From positions 76,116,501 to 76,180,500 of the forward strand of contig NW_024466599.1 of NCBI RefSeq assembly GCF_017591425.1: a DNA stretch of 64,000 bases. Reading direction: 5' to 3'. Positions within the stretch are counted from its first letter, which is position 1. Every line of letters starts with the position of its first letter. The stretch is from Ochotona curzoniae (lineage: Eukaryota; Chordata; Mammalia; Lagomorpha; Ochotonidae). Below are positions 11,080 to 23,415 of the stretch, piece by piece. The translations under genes and the position numbers were made by a program. The notes beneath the pieces are model-generated. The model was given only the letters and a program-made list of their open reading frames with translations. It was not told where the DNA came from and made no database searches.

Positions 11080-12330
11080 ATGTGGGGTGTGTAGTGGTAC
11101 CTCCTGTTTCATTTCTAACATGGGTCATTTCCGGAGACAGGCTCCGGCAGACTTCGGAGCTTGCAAAGGATGCGTGGATCAGCAAGAAGATGAGAGACGT
11201 GGACCACTACTATGCACTCATAATGGATAACTCAGAAGAGTTACCTTCTTTATTTTTACAGAAATCATCACAAGCTTTTGCAAAAACATCGAATTGTTTC
11301 ATTTTTACTTTGTGGTTAAGAGAATGCAAAAGCAACCCTATAAAACATTATTATCATTTTACTTCAAAGAAAACATTTTCATCAAACATTACTCACTCAA
11401 ACCTGCAGTCACCGGGCTGAAGCCAGGAACTCCACGGTTGGCAGCACATGTGGTTACACAGTGACAGGTGGCTTACTTACATCCCAAATCAATTTTCACT
11501 AAACCTAAACGAATAGTACTTAAAATGTCAAGAATACATGCTTAAAAAGAAAATGTATAAATGAAAGAAATTTATAAAGACATATATTGTGGATTCTTTA
11601 TTAAATCTTATAATCAGTCACACACTAATTACCATCACCTTCACCTAGTACTGATTCAACTGTTTGTTAAAGGGCAATGGAATGAGTCAGGGCAGCTCAG
11701 CCTTTCTACGAACAGCGGGTCTTCACTAAGAAACTTCTTTGTATCTCTTGAAACTATTTTCTTTCCCTAAAGTGTTAATATAAGGCAGAAATTTCAACCG
11801 TTTTCTTCTAGAGGCTCAGAGCCTTTGTCTCCATTCAGAAGATGCCCAATATACTTTCTGCTTTACATGATGGGAAGCTAAAATGCATCATTTCTTGTAA
11901 TGTAGTAGTTTGGGGCTGTAAGGTAAGTCAACTTTTGTACCTTCATGATTGCTGTCTGTTTCCAAGATATTGCTAAGCAATTTCTCAAAAAGAACATCAC
12001 ACATTTTAGGGTAAGTTCCAAGGCAAAGGTGGGCTCAGTTGCTAAAGACTCTTTTATCATAACATGATTGATAAAATCATTTTGAGGTGTTATACTAGTT
12101 ACAAAAATCATTTCACATTTACAGAAAAGCAACAACACCCTCGGGAGAATTCCATGAAATATCAGAGAAGTGATTGAGTGCCCATACAATGGAGTGAGGC
12201 AGCAAGGAGGTGACCAGAGACATTCTGCCCGGCCTTGCCACCTGGCCAAAAACTCCTCCTAGCCTTGCTACCCAAGGAGTGGTGCTCCTCACACCCCATG
12301 CCGTCTGTCCCAACTGCATGCCTTCCCACA
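11080..12330. other. Unidentified 1.25-kb segment within the old L1
   Basis: This interrupts the L1 between its RT and more 5' blocks. A 145-codon frame (10,983-11,420, plus) spans the left edge but has no recognisable domain and starts inside L1 sequence. It may be a separate old insertion or L1 sequence too diverged to see. Confidence 0.35.
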
Positions 12331-12889
12331 GGTAATATGCATTTCCTTTTTATTTTTGGCCTTTTTACAGATTTGTTGATCTGACTGCTATTTCTTTATA
12401 TTTCTATGGGTGATTTCTTTATGTCGGTTTTCTGTTTTCTCCAGCATCATTGACTTCTGCTGCTGTTTTTTCGACTTGATTTGGTTGATGCTGCACTTCC
12501 TTTTCCTAGTGACTTGAGGTGGGATCTTCGCTGACTATTTTGACAGTTTTTATTTATGCTAATAAAAGGATTTAGAGCTGCAAATTTCCCCCTCACCACT
12601 GCTTAACTCCATGTAACCAATTTTGACATATTTATAAATTTGATTTTTTTCAATTCAAGTTAGTTTTCCTTTCTCTGAAAGTTCCTTTCTGGGCCATGTC
12701 TTAGAAGTATGCTGTTTAAGTTTCTGGTGGGTTTTTAAAAAGTTATCTCTGTGAAGTTTCCAGTTTGACTGTACGGTCACCAAGTCACACAATCTTCATT
12801 ATTTCAATTATTTTAACATTGTTGGGGTTGGTTTTATGTTTCAGGTTATTGTCTTTCTTGAAACATATTTCTTGTGTATCCTTCTAAAT

Positions 12890-13212
12890 AAGAATGAAAT
12901 ATTTATTTGAAAGTCAAAATTACACATCACACATCACACACACACACACACACACACATACACACATACACACATACACACACGTATTATCCATTTGCTG
13001 ACCCACTCCCCAGATGGCTGCAATGGGTAGGATTGGGCCGCCTGAAAGCCAGGGCTAGGAGCATCTTCCAAACACTTGGATCATTCTCCACGTCTTTTGT
13101 CAGGCCATCAGGAGGGAGCTGGAGCAGCAGTGGAGTAGCCTGGACAGAAACCAATGCCCAAATAAGATGCCAGCATCACAAGGAGTAGTCTTGCCTGCTA
13201 TTACAACCCTGG
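12890..13212 (-). mobile_element. Old C-SINE, minus strand, with (CA)n
   Basis: AATATTTATTTGAAAGTCAAAATTAC is the tail complement. A (CA)n tract follows (about 12,937-12,985), then CCACTCCCCAGATGGCTGCAATGG and a degraded head. The CA tract replaces the GA-rich part seen in other copies. Confidence 0.7.
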
Positions 13213-13316
13213 TCCCTCTTGTGTGCTCTCAGAATGATAGTTTCTGCAATTGTTAAATGATGTGTTCTCTAAATGTCAATCAGATTCTGTCTTTTAGTGG
13301 AATTGTTTAGTTCTTT

Positions 13317-13622
13317 TTTTTTTAAGATTTATTTATTTTTATTACAAAGTCAAATACACAGAGAGGAGGACAGACAGAGAGGTAGATCTTCTCTCCAAGT
13401 GACCGCAATGGCTGGCGCCAATCCGAAGCTGGGATCCTCTTCTGGTCTCCCACGTGGGTGCAGAGTCCCAAGGCTTTGGGCTGTCCTCAGCTGCTTTCCC
13501 AGGCCACAAGCAGGGAGTTGGATGGAAAGTGGAGCTGCTGGGATTAGAACCGGTGCCCATATGGGATCCCGGGACGTTCTAGGTGAGGACTTTTGCCACT
13601 AGGCCACACCGCCAGGCCTGAG
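13317..13622 (-). mobile_element. C-SINE, minus strand, with 14-bp TSD
   Basis: A near full-length copy from TTTAAGATTTATTTATTT to the head complement ACCGCCAGGCC. The perfect repeat ttgtttagttcttt is at 13,303-13,316 and 13,623-13,636. It inserted into the old minus-strand L1. Confidence 0.92.
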
Positions 13623-14921
13623 TTGTTTAGTTCTTTAATGTGCTTGAAGACCTTCTATTTAGATATTCTATCAGTTCTGGAGAGAAGGGTGTGGAAATTT
13701 GCAACGATAATTGTCAAATGATGTTTCTGCTTCAACTGAGCTGACATAGTTTATAGTTCCTTCGTTTGGTTCACACACATTTAGAACTCCTGTGCCTTTT
13801 CTTCAATTTTTTTTCCCAGTTTCTGCATTCTTAAGCTTCCGTTTACATTTTGTATAGGATTTCTGAATGTATTTCAGTTGCAACTTCTTTAGTAGCTATT
13901 TTCGGTACCATATGCCAGACACCATTCTAATTTAATTAATATTGAGACTTTACCACTTTGAGAGAAGTTCAGAAAACTTGCTTCCCTTTGTGCTTGTATT
14001 TTCCACTTAAATTATGTTAAAGATTTTCACAATGCACATTGAGAATCATGCTAAATAGTAGAACACTTTTCACTTCACTCAAGAGGAATGAGAAAGTCTT
14101 GCAGTCACCCATAGTTTTACTCTTAATATTTTCTTTTTCCCTTCCTGATAATCTTTTAATTGTGTGTGTGTTTATAGAACTTGTTTCGAACACTGTTTTC
14201 CTTTTTTTTTTTTTAACATATCTGCTGGCAACAAATTTTTTGCCTGCCTCCATATGAGAATGTCTTCATTTGCTCTTCATCGCTGAAAGATGTGCTCACC
14301 GGATATAGAAGTCGGAATTGACAATTCTTTTCTTTCAGCACTTGAAGCATGTTGGGTCATTTCCACGTGACTCCCCTGGATTGTACCAGAAATTCTCTCT
14401 GCCCTTTGAATGATCTGTTGTTGTTCAATTCATTTCTCTCTGATTTAAGACTGTTATTTAGTATTAATTTTCCAAAGTTTGACTGTGATGTCTCATTGTG
14501 GATTTCTCATTTATTGCAGGGTGGGAGTGGAATGCCAGCTTTTATCTTTTATGAATAGACCATGGTGTCCTCAGATGAGCCTCTGTCCGCAGCTGTTCTG
14601 GAAGTAGCCTTTGCTGGTTTTTGCCAGGGGAGAAGCAGCCTCTCTGGACAGTAGGTGGAGCGGGCAGCAGCAGGATTGCTAAGCTGACGACCTGGTGTCC
14701 CCATGCAGATGCCTGCCTTCTCGACTCTCTGTACCTTTTATTTTTCAATAAGTGTATAAAGCTTTGGGTCATCATTCTTTGATAAGTATTTGCCTCTTCC
14801 CTTTCTTTTCCTCTTCTGGGATTCTGAGACCTGTGGTTATGATCCTACACTTCCTAAGGACTTTTTTCCAATCTGTTTTTCTTCCTGTATTCTGGTTTGG
14901 TCATTTGTATTTTTAAAAATG

Positions 14922-15229
14922 TTTAAGATTTAATTTTATATATTTGAAAGTAGAGTTACAGAGAGAGAGAGTGAGAGATTTTCCATATGTTTCATTCCAT
15001 AAAATGCTACAATGGTTCAGTCTGAACCCTGCTGAAGCCAAGAACCTGGCACTGCATCCAGTTACTCCTTTGGGTTCAGATGCCCAAGTCGTGCGCCCAT
15101 CTTCCTCTTCTTCCTCAGGCACATTAGCAGGGTATTGGGTTGGAAGTAGGGCAGCATGACTCAAACTGTAGAGAAAGCCAGCATTGCAGGTGGCAGCTTA
15201 ATTTGCTGCGCCAGAAGGCCAGGCCCATT
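14922..15229 (-). mobile_element. Old C-SINE, minus strand
   Basis: The tail complement TTTAAGATTTAATTTTATA leads into GAAAGTAGAGTTACAGAGAGAGAG. A diverged body follows, then the head GCTGCGCCAGAAGGCCAGGCCC. It sits inside the old L1. Confidence 0.75.
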
Positions 15230-15699
15230 CATTTCAATTTTTTGAATTCTTCAAGATGCTTTTTTGTTCCCCATTCTGCTATTTATGCCACCATTAAAAT
15301 TTTAATTGATTTTAGCTGTTGAAATTTTTAGATATTTGTTAAACTTGGCTCTTCTTTGTGTCTTCTAAACATCTTCTGAGATTTTTCTTTTAAAAGTTGT
15401 ACTAAGTCTTTTTAGAGTTGAAAATTAAAGTGTGTTTATGATGGCAACTTTAAATATGTGTTAGTTCTAACATCTGTGTGATCATGATGTTCTTCTATTT
15501 TCTTCTTTCATCTGAGAGCTTTTAAAATTGAAACTGGATCTTTTGAGCATCATATGGCATCACAATCTGAGTCAAACCTTATGTTTTGGTAGGGTTCTTC
15601 TGCCACCATTCCATTGGGTGGTGATGTGGGGGAGGAGGGGGAGATGTCACGGGGGAGATGTCACTTGTAGCTCTCAAGATGGTGGTGGAAGTCTAGGTT

Positions 15700-17685
15700 C
15701 TCTTGATACCTTCAGCGAAACATAGGACCCCTTGATATTGCTAGGAGCTAGGAGTGATGTTTACATGCTTCCTGCATGCCTCTACTAGTACATCACCTTG
15801 TCTGTCAGCGTGCTATCCTATCTAGGTATTTAACAAATAATTATAAGCTAACAGTGAAGTTGTGTATTTAGACTAGATATCTAAGCTGTTGATTTTGACT
15901 GAGTGAGCCTTTCAACACAAATGCAGTAGTCACTCAGGAGAGAGGTTCTGGCTGCAGGTCACTTTGTCAATCACTTTAATTCTGTTTCCCCAGAAGGCGA
16001 CCCTGAGACAGGTGCACTTTCATTTGGAAGTGATCCCAGGCAATGCTGTGGAAGCGGAGAGAGGAAGAAAGCCAAAGAAGATTGTTATCGTGAAGCAAAG
16101 AGGCAGACTATGGGATCAGAGCTTTTTCTTGCTAGGGACCTATGGATACTAGCAGGGTACAGAGTTTAGAAGGTGGACAAGCTGAAATATTTACTCATTA
16201 CTTTTTATTAATCTCTGTTCAAGAGATGCCTGGGGTGTGGTAGGTGGTTATTTCTCTGTGATGGCTGAGAGAACTTGAATTGCTAAGCAGACCTTTCAGA
16301 CACAGAGATGGCATGATGGCATTTGGAATTCATCTTGGTGTGCAACACTGGCGAAGCTTGGTGGGGTATGGATACAGCCCCAACAGTGTCGTCAGCAGCT
16401 CCAATTACATCAACACCTGGAAAGTGTATACCATGCTTCACTGCACAGTTTGATACCCAACCTAAAATGTGTGGATGAAAAAAAGCCTCCTGCATGGCAC
16501 CTGTCCCCCTCCATGATTTTTCTTCTGTATTTATTTGTGCGAATATTTGTCAGAAGTGGTTCATCTTATTCATGTCTTGTGTTTGCATCTTCACTGCCAC
16601 TTTTGCGATCTTTCCCCATCCTAGTCTTCAAGAGTGGTGCCCAGTCTTAAGAGGTAGGTAAGAAACTAGTAAGCAGCTCAGACGTGTGAGTGTTTAGGAG
16701 TAGCTGCCCTTCATGGGGTGGAAGAGGAATGTGGTCCTTCAGCTTTGATAACTGACCATAGCAACTGCAAATGGGTCCGCACTTACCGATGCTCTGGAAG
16801 CAGCCTCTTTCTGGTTCGAGCCTAGCTCTATTTTTCTGGAGATGTGATGAGGCTGGAAAGCAGTGTAGACCAGTCTCTTCACTCTCAGGATATGGTGTTC
16901 CAGTGCACATGCCAGGATGCAGAGGTCCTGGGCTTTGCACTGCATGGTTCATGGGAAAGCCACATAACATTTCCATTCCTCATTCGTCAGGAGATTGGAA
17001 GTGATATGGAACTACTACACGGGGACATTATAAGAACCAATGAGAACTATAATTGCTTAACTTTCCGTGTAATCACATAGGATACTTTCCTTGGCAGAGA
17101 GCCTATGATATTTGCTAATAGTGAAGTTTCTGCCGAGCCTTATAAACATGTAAAAAAAATATGAAGAAACCAATTGAAATGTCTGGAGGAGACTGTGTCC
17201 CCTATTTCCTGAAGGATAATAACACTTTCATTCTCCCTGCATGTTTTATCTTGGCCTGAAATGTAAGAATGTGAAAGCCGACAATGAGAGCCATTTCGAA
17301 TGCCCTGCGTGTCTGTCAGAGCGCTCGCATGGCTGGCATCACCGCACCCTGCAGAAGAAGGCTGAAATTCATTTGAAGATAAAGACTTTCATTTCAGCTT
17401 GTTCTCTGTTACTTCTGGCAGCAGTCAGAAATGACAATGCTCTTGATTTAAAGAATTTGATTCCAACTCAGTCTGTAAAATCAGGCCAGAACTCGCCCCC
17501 CTCCCCCCGTCTCCTAAAATCTGCCTTAGCTTGAAAAGAAATAATTTTTTCGACTATCATCATGCATTTTTTTTTCTGCTATTACTTTAGTGTTAGACCA
17601 AGAATTAATCCAATCAAGAAACTGGGTCTAGGTCCATCTCTGCCATAGCCAAAGTATTGAATGATTTGATGAGCTGTTATTTTTT
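15700..17685. other. Unassigned 2-kb sequence, no supported gene
   Basis: The piece near 15,960-16,080 (AAGTGATCCCAGGCAATGC) resembles part of an old mammalian L1 or LTR element. A 70-codon minus frame at 16,283-16,495 and plus frames near 16,771-17,080 and 17,241-17,534 have no recognised family. A GGGGGAGATGTCAC unit is duplicated at about 15,635-15,664. Confidence 0.35.
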
Positions 17686-17697
17686 AAATAGTTGTTT

Positions 17698-18022
17698 TTA
17701 TTTTTTAAAAAGATTTATTTTATTTTTATTGGAAAGGTGGATATGCAGAGAGGAGAAACAGAGAGGAAGATATTCCGTCCCATGATTCACTCCCCAGGCG
17801 ACCACAACGGCTGGAGCTGAGCCAATCCGAAGCCAGGAGCCTCTTCTGGGTCTTCCACGCGGGTGCAGGGTCCCAAAGCTTTGGGCTGTCCTTGACTGCT
17901 TTCCCAGACCACATGCAGGGAGCTGGATGGGAAGCGGGGCTGGCGGGATAGAACCGGCACCCATGTGGGATCCTGGGCATGCAAGGCGAGGACCTTAACC
18001 ACTGCATCATCGTGCTGGGCCC
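17698..18022 (-). mobile_element. C-SINE, minus strand, with 12-bp TSD
   Basis: A full-length copy from TTTAAAAAGATTTATTTTATT to GTGCTGGGCCC. The repeat aaatagttgttt is at 17,686-17,697 and 18,023-18,034. Confidence 0.92.
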
Positions 18023-18034
18023 AAATAGTTGTTT

Positions 18035-18316
18035 ATATTCATTACTAAGGGCTGTTCTAATAAGTTTCCACAAACTTGGTAACTCAAAACAACACGGCTC
18101 TATTTTTCTCAGGTTTGGAGGCCAGGCACGCAAAATGAAGGTTTTAATATGAGCATCCAGCCAGCCCTACCCCAAGGCTCTGGGAGAACCCTTTCCTGTT
18201 GCTCCAGCTCTGGCTAGTAGGACACAGGGCCTCGTGGTATAGTTAAAGAACCTTATTTTGCTCATCTTCACACAGCCTTCCCCAGTTCCATGTGTCTTTC
18301 TCCCTGTGTCTCTTCA
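18035..18316. other. Short unassigned spacer
   Basis: There is nothing recognisable between two minus-strand SINE insertions apart from TSD sequences at each end. Confidence 0.35.
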
Positions 18317-18332
18317 AAAACACATTAGTCTT

Positions 18333-18662
18333 TTTAAATTTATTTTTGAAGATTTATTTTATTTTTATTGGAAAGGCAGAAATACAGAGAGGAGAGACAG
18401 AGAGCAAGATCTTCCGTCCCATGATTCACTCCCCAAGTGAGCGCAACGGCCGATGCCATGCCGATCCGAAGCCAGGAGCCTCTTCCGGGTCTCCCATGCG
18501 GGTGCAGGGTCCCAAAGCTTTGGGCCATCCTCGACTGCTTTCCCGGGCCACAGGCAGGGAGCTGGAAGGGAAGCGGGGCTGCCGGGATTAGAACCGGCGC
18601 CCATATGGGATCCCTGGCGTGCAAGGCGAGGACCTTAACCACTGCGCCACCGCGCGGGGCCC
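18333..18662 (-). mobile_element. Young C-SINE, minus strand, with 16-bp TSD
   Basis: One of the least diverged copies, with an almost consensus body and the head ACCGCGCGGGGCCC. The repeat aaaacacattagtctt at 18,317-18,332 recurs at 18,663-18,678 with one mismatch. Confidence 0.94.
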
Positions 18663-18824
18663 AAAACACGTTAGTCTTGATCTACAGCCTACCTTGATAT
18701 TACAGCATCATATCCTCTTGTGATCCTTGACTCATTTGCATATTCTATAAATATGTATTTTTCCGCTAACCATCACCACATTCACAACTTCAACATGTTA
18801 GGACCATGAACATATCTTTTTATT

Positions 18825-19118
18825 TAAAATATTTATTTTTATTTAAACAGAGAGACAGAGAGAGAGATTGATTGATTCTGGTTCACTTGCCAAATGGCTA
18901 CAATAGGTAGAACTGGGCATGTCCACAACTGGGAGCGAGGAGCTTCTTCCCGGTCTCCTACATGGGTACAGGAGCCCAAGGTCCTGAGTCATCCTCTTGT
19001 GGTCTCCCAGTCCACTATCAGGGAGCTGGATTGGAAATAGAATGGCAGGGATATGAACCAAAGCACATTTAGGCCACCACAGGCTGAAGATCAGTGTACT
19101 ACACCACGGTGCTGGCCT
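18825..19118 (-). mobile_element. Old C-SINE, minus strand
   Basis: The tail complement TTAAAATATTTATTTTTATT is followed by AGAGACAGAGAGAGAG, CTTCTTCCCGGTCTCCTACATGG and the head ACGGTGCTGGCC. The body is strongly diverged. Confidence 0.75.
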
Positions 19119-19119
19119 G

Positions 19120-20010
19120 AACGACATGGGCATGTCTTTCAGACTATTATTCACCCGATTCAACATCGTGACATATTTCATAGAATTAAAATTGTAGCAA
19201 AATGCAGCTTGTTTCAGAAGAGAAAACACCTTCCACCCTTTGGTCATGCTTTCCCTCTGCAGCACTGTGCTCTCTGAGAAAGCAGTGGCACAGTTCCACT
19301 TGAATGTTTACCATTCCCATGCAACGTTTCCCATGGCAGTGGAAGAGGTTCTCTTTGCAAGGCCGATAACAAATTTTGATGTCCGCTCTACCTTTGGTCA
19401 GTTCCATGACCTCAGTAGTCATAGGCCTCTGGGCAAAATAAGCAAGATGCTGAAGTGGGTTGAATCATGGTACACACACACACACACACACACAAAAGAC
19501 AGGCAGATGTCCTTGGGGCCAGTGCAGCGGTGTAGCAAGCTGATAGAGAATAGAAAAAGGGAGAAAAGTCAAATATTCCAAGTCAAGCCAAAACTAAACT
19601 GCCAAAGTTGATCTGTTCTTCCTTCCCTCTTGGGGGCCTTCTTTCTTGAGTTGTCTGAATAGTTTTATTAGGAATTCCTTTTTGGGAACTCACTCATCTC
19701 TTACGCCACCATGGGCTGCCATTTTCAAATGGATACCTGGTGTCTTACGTATCAAACAACACTTGTTGCTGAGATTGCCCATGTGGTCTTGCTGCAGGGC
19801 TTGCCTGCTACCCGGGTAGTGTGTTTATACCAGGAAGCAGAATTCTCCTTCAGCTCTGCTTCACTGCCTGTTTATAGAAGTTGGCACTTTCTTGCACTCT
19901 GTGTCTTGCGATCTTTGTTTAAGGGAGGACCAATACCCTCAGTTTTGGCCATGTCGGGAGTGTTGCTTCTCATTTTCATTTATAGCTTTGAGAAATTAAT
20001 TTAATTTGAG
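19120..20010. other. Unassigned sequence with a SINE head fragment and (AC)n
   Basis: An (AC)n run lies at about 19,472-19,494. A short C-SINE head (GGGGCCAGTGCAGCGGTGTAG) follows at about 19,516-19,536 and stops abruptly. At 19,705-19,714 gccaccatgg happens to match a Kozak context, and the 97-codon frame that follows resembles no known protein. The right part may belong to the ERV-L element. Confidence 0.35.
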
Positions 20011-22335
20011 GCCTTCTTGATTCTGTCAACTATGTCAAGGAGTTTGGGGTACCCTTTATACACACAGCTTCTTTAAGGAAGTGTTCACGTTGGGTTATTT
20101 GGAGCTCTTGGCAGAAATCTGTAAGCTCTGCCATCCTCTGCAGATAACTTCTCCCATTTTGATAAACAGCTGTTTGAGCACTGGTGGAGACTGGATCCTT
20201 AATCATGAACTATCAACTTACCAAGGCATCTGAAATGCCCATCAGGAGCTGATGGCTTCCAACCCATTCAGCCATGAAGTTTGGTGGTGTGCACAGAAAT
20301 ATTCAGATAGGAAGAAGTAGTGCATCTGAAATGAAGATTGATTAGCTCCTGAAGGCACAAGTAATATGAAGATATGGTCCAAGTGCATGGGATATCAGGC
20401 TGTCCTACCCTCCCACTCTCCATCTGCATTTATGGCCTTGTGGAGAGTTACATTGGAGTAGCACGTAGATAAAGAGGACACCTGAGCCTAATTGACAGAT
20501 GGTCTAGTGTGATGTGCAGATACCAGTTAAAAGTGGACAGCCAAAACACTGACATGACATAACATGACAACCAGGTGTCCATGTGCACCTGCTTGCTCAC
20601 TTTGCATGGAAAGAGAAATGACCAGATGTATAAAGATACAATTCATGGATTGTAGCGAAAGATTTGATTGGACCATCAGGAACTTGGAATATGAATAGCA
20701 AACTAGTGACAAGGAAAGTTGGGACAGGAGTACATAAAGAGATCAACTTGACAGGGCAAAATTATGAGGATATTTCTGTTCCATGTGAATATTCACCAAA
20801 ATGTGAACTCAACGTAGAGGAGTTTTAATCATTGTGTGGAAAGAATGATTGGGTCTATAGTAACCATCAGCCTTTTTCCAGCCATTGTTTTATTGGTCAA
20901 AGGACTGTTGTTCAGGGCTGCATTTCATGCACAACTCAACTACACAGACTTAAACTTCCTCCAGCTGACCAGGCCATGGCTCCCTCTGAGTGCCCAATAT
21001 GCTGCTGTTCCCCAGGGTCATCATTTACCTGGTAGCACACATTGATTACATTGGGTGATTTCCATAAGGAGGGGTCAGCCTTTTGTAATTTCACTGTAGA
21101 TTTGGATTTTCCTGATCTGGATATATGCTTTGGCCAAAACAATAATCCGTGGCTATCCAGAATGCCTTGTCGCTCTCATGCCATTTCAGACAGCATTGCT
21201 TCCCATCATGACTGTGCAGGAGGAAGGCAGCACGGTCCTGTGCTCACAGTACTCATAAATCTTATCACATTCTCCACGTTGATACAATGGCCTAATGACC
21301 TTTACGAGAGCCATATACAGTAGTAGGTATGTGACACGACCTTGGAGGGCTAAGGCAATCTTCTCCAGGAGGCAGCGATGTTGTAACTTTTCATACAACA
21401 CCTGGCACTATTTCTCAGGTCCCGGAAGTGAAGGGGCTTAAAAAGAATGATTGCATTGACCAACACTCCAAGTGACACACCAGCAAATTTCTCCTTCCTA
21501 TACTCATGATTTTTGTGTTCTTTTAATCTAGGAAACTTTCAACCATTCTCTCAGTGATGAATCACATATATATGGGCCAGTTACATACGAATGACAGCTC
21601 CATGAAATTTTATCACCTAGTGACATTGCAGTCATTATCGTTTGTATAAGTACTTTCTATTTTGTTTGCATAGTGATGAACTCACCAAATGAGGTTGATC
21701 TGAATGCAATCCCAAGGGAGGAATGTTTCCACAGGGAGGCACCGCGGTGTTTCCATTCCCCTGCCAGTTGAGACTGTCACTCAGCTCCGTCAAGTTCCTA
21801 ATGCTTCTGGATCAAAATGTAAGCAAAGAAGATACTGTGCCAGTAAGATCGATAAGTCAGGACACACTTACATGGCAGAAGGATGGGGCTGTGACTGTTG
21901 TTAAGGAACTAAGCTATTGTTCAATTATAGGGGAAGACAGTGTGGAGAGGGGTGTCGAAGGAGAAATCCCTGAGCCTGAAGAACATATCATGAAAGATAG
22001 AGAATTAAAAAAGATAAATTCATCTACTCTACCGAGAGGAAATTACTCTGCTACTTCCTAGCAGAAGTAAGACAGATAATGTTCGGGGGTACAGGCAACC
22101 TCCAAACTCATTTCTAAGTATTCTCAAGACCTTGTAAAAAGCCAGTGGAAATCTATAACAACTTGATTTGAACAGTTTGACTAATGACTCAGATTCTTCA
22201 AGAGTGGAAGTTTGGGTCACCTGACCTGGTTAAAAAAAACCATGACCAGCTGAGACACCTGCTGAAGGCAAAGTAGATGTAGAATGGGTAAGGGGGGTTC
22301 ATATCAGATAGAGCCATGGAAATAAGCACTCTACT
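20010..22335 (+). mobile_element. ERV-L (class III) pol remnant, plus strand
   Basis: This is a decayed retroviral pol of the ERV-L group. The landmarks are in the right order. RT-connection sequence lies at 20,030-20,330 (GGAGTTTGGGGTACCC; GTGTGCACAGAAATATTC). The RNase H start at about 20,494 carries the T-D-G core (ACAGATGGT). An integrase zinc-finger end has the C-x2-C pair at 20,991-21,002, followed by the first acidic residue of the catalytic core (D codon at 21,044-21,046). A 3' part follows at 22,190-22,290 (GAAGTTTGGGTCACCTG; GACCAGCTGAGACACC). Stops and frameshifts occur throughout and the longest frame is 112 codons, so no functional product is possible. Sequence at about 21,440-21,700 does not fit ERV-L. 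LTRs were not identified. Confidence 0.72.
21440..21700. repeat. Possible foreign ancient repeat inside the ERV-L
   Basis: The ERV-L similarity lapses here and resumes after about 21,720. Motifs such as CACCTAGTGACATTGCAGTC and TGTATAAGTACTTTCTATTTTG resemble an old mammalian interspersed repeat that I cannot name securely. It may be a nested insertion or highly diverged viral sequence. Confidence 0.35.
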
Positions 22336-22940
22336 TTTGAGCCGTTTCTTCTTATTTTGCTAGGTGTGTGTGTGTAGATGACCATGTACTTGGTCAGAAA
22401 TTATTTTGTCTTGTTCCTCACTACTTTATGCTGTAACATGACTTGTGTTGGCTTTCCTTCATCATGTTTAAGTTATACTATATCAAGAAGAGCACACCTT
22501 ATCCAAGGACTTGTTTCTAGTTGGGAAAAGGAGCTTAGTGTGTTATTTGTTTCATCCAATATATTTTCTGTCCTGATTTGGAATATAGTAAAAGAGCTGC
22601 ATATGGATACAAAGTGGACAATGGAAGACTTATAAAGCTTTTGTTTGCTTGTCAGCTTGAAGGGTGTGTTCAAATGTAGTTAGTATTTAAATAAGAGAAT
22701 GCTGAGATGGCCTTCTCTAAGGTGAGTCAGCTTCATGAAGAGAAGTAGAGACCAGGCAAGGATTCTCTCCGAGACTGGAGTGCCTCATGGACTTCTCTAG
22801 GTTTCTACCCTGCAGTCTCTATCCCATATTTTGTCTCCACAATCACAGAGACAATGCCTTGTGATAAGTCCCTATATTGTCCCATTGTTTCTTCTTTGAT
22901 CGATAAATACATCACATGATTTCAATATTATAAACAGTCT
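22335..22940. other. Unassigned, possibly ERV-L 3' sequence
   Basis: The sequence follows the pol remnant and could contain the untranslated 3' part or LTR of the ERV-L, but no LTR boundary or polyadenylation signal is evident. Confidence 0.3.
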
Positions 22941-22944
22941 GTTG

Positions 22945-23045
22945 GCAAGGGTTCAAGTACTTGGGCGTGCTTTCCCAGGCACATCCTCTGGTAGCTGGAT
23001 CATAAGTGGAACTAACAGCTGTTGCCTATGAGGCACGCTGGCCCA
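22945..23045 (-). mobile_element. Fragment of an old SINE, minus strand
   Basis: The pieces GTACTTGGGCGTGCTTTCCCAGG and GTAGCTGGATCATAAGTGGAAC match the middle of a minus-strand C-SINE. The tail and most of the head are missing. Confidence 0.5.
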
Positions 23046-23099
23046 CCAGCTACACTACACTGGCAGTCGCATGACTCTTCCTTACTGAGGTGATACAAA

Positions 23100-23415
23100 A
23101 GGGTCGGCACCATGACATAGCAAGCTAAGCTTACATATGGGGTGACAGCATCCCAGTGGGGCACAGGTTTGTGTTCTGCCTGTACCATTTCCAATCCAGC
23201 TTTCCACTAGTGGCCTGGGAAGGCATCAGAGAATGGCCCAAAGGCTTGGGCCCCTGCATCCATGTGGAAGACTCAGGCGAATGTTCCTGACTCCTGGCTT
23301 CAGATTAACCCAACTCCCAACCATTGCAGCCATTGGGGAATGAGCCAGCGGATGGAGGATCTCTCTGTCTTTCCAACTTTGCCTTTCAATAAAAATAAAT
23401 CAATCTTTTCAAAAT
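23100..23415 (+). mobile_element. C-SINE, plus strand
   Basis: The head GGGTCGGCACCATGACATAGC leads through GGCCTGGGAAGGCATCAGAG and TGGCTTCAGATTAACCC to CCTTTCAATAAAAATAAATC. It is moderately diverged. Confidence 0.85.

Larger units (their letters stand above)
10490..15700 (-). mobile_element. Ancient L1 (LINE-1), minus strand, fragmented
   Basis: Blocks appear in the order expected when a reverse-complemented L1 is read left to right. At 10,570-10,840 is the RT region (AACCAGCCTTGCATCTCTGG; GGGTATCAGGGTAACATTAACC; TCATAAAATGAG). At 12,330-12,890 is the segment between RT and endonuclease (GCTGCAAATTTCCCCCTC; TTCCTTTCTGGGCCATGTC). At 13,640-13,900 is endonuclease-side sequence. At 14,260-14,510 is the ORF1-proximal block (GGATATAGAAGTCGGAATTG; TTTCTTTCAGCACTTGAAGC). 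At 15,360-15,640 is a 5' block (GATGGCAACTTTAAATATG). Three SINEs and about 1.2 kb of unidentified DNA (11,080-12,330) interrupt it. All frames are broken. Confidence 0.7.

Noticed and set aside
10983..11420. 145-codon plus frame as a gene
   Set aside because: It begins in reverse-oriented L1 sequence, has no family resemblance and lacks supporting context.
19705..20004. Kozak-like start with a 97-codon frame
   Set aside because: A single good start context is expected by chance in 64 kb. The translation has no recognised domain and runs towards ERV-L sequence.
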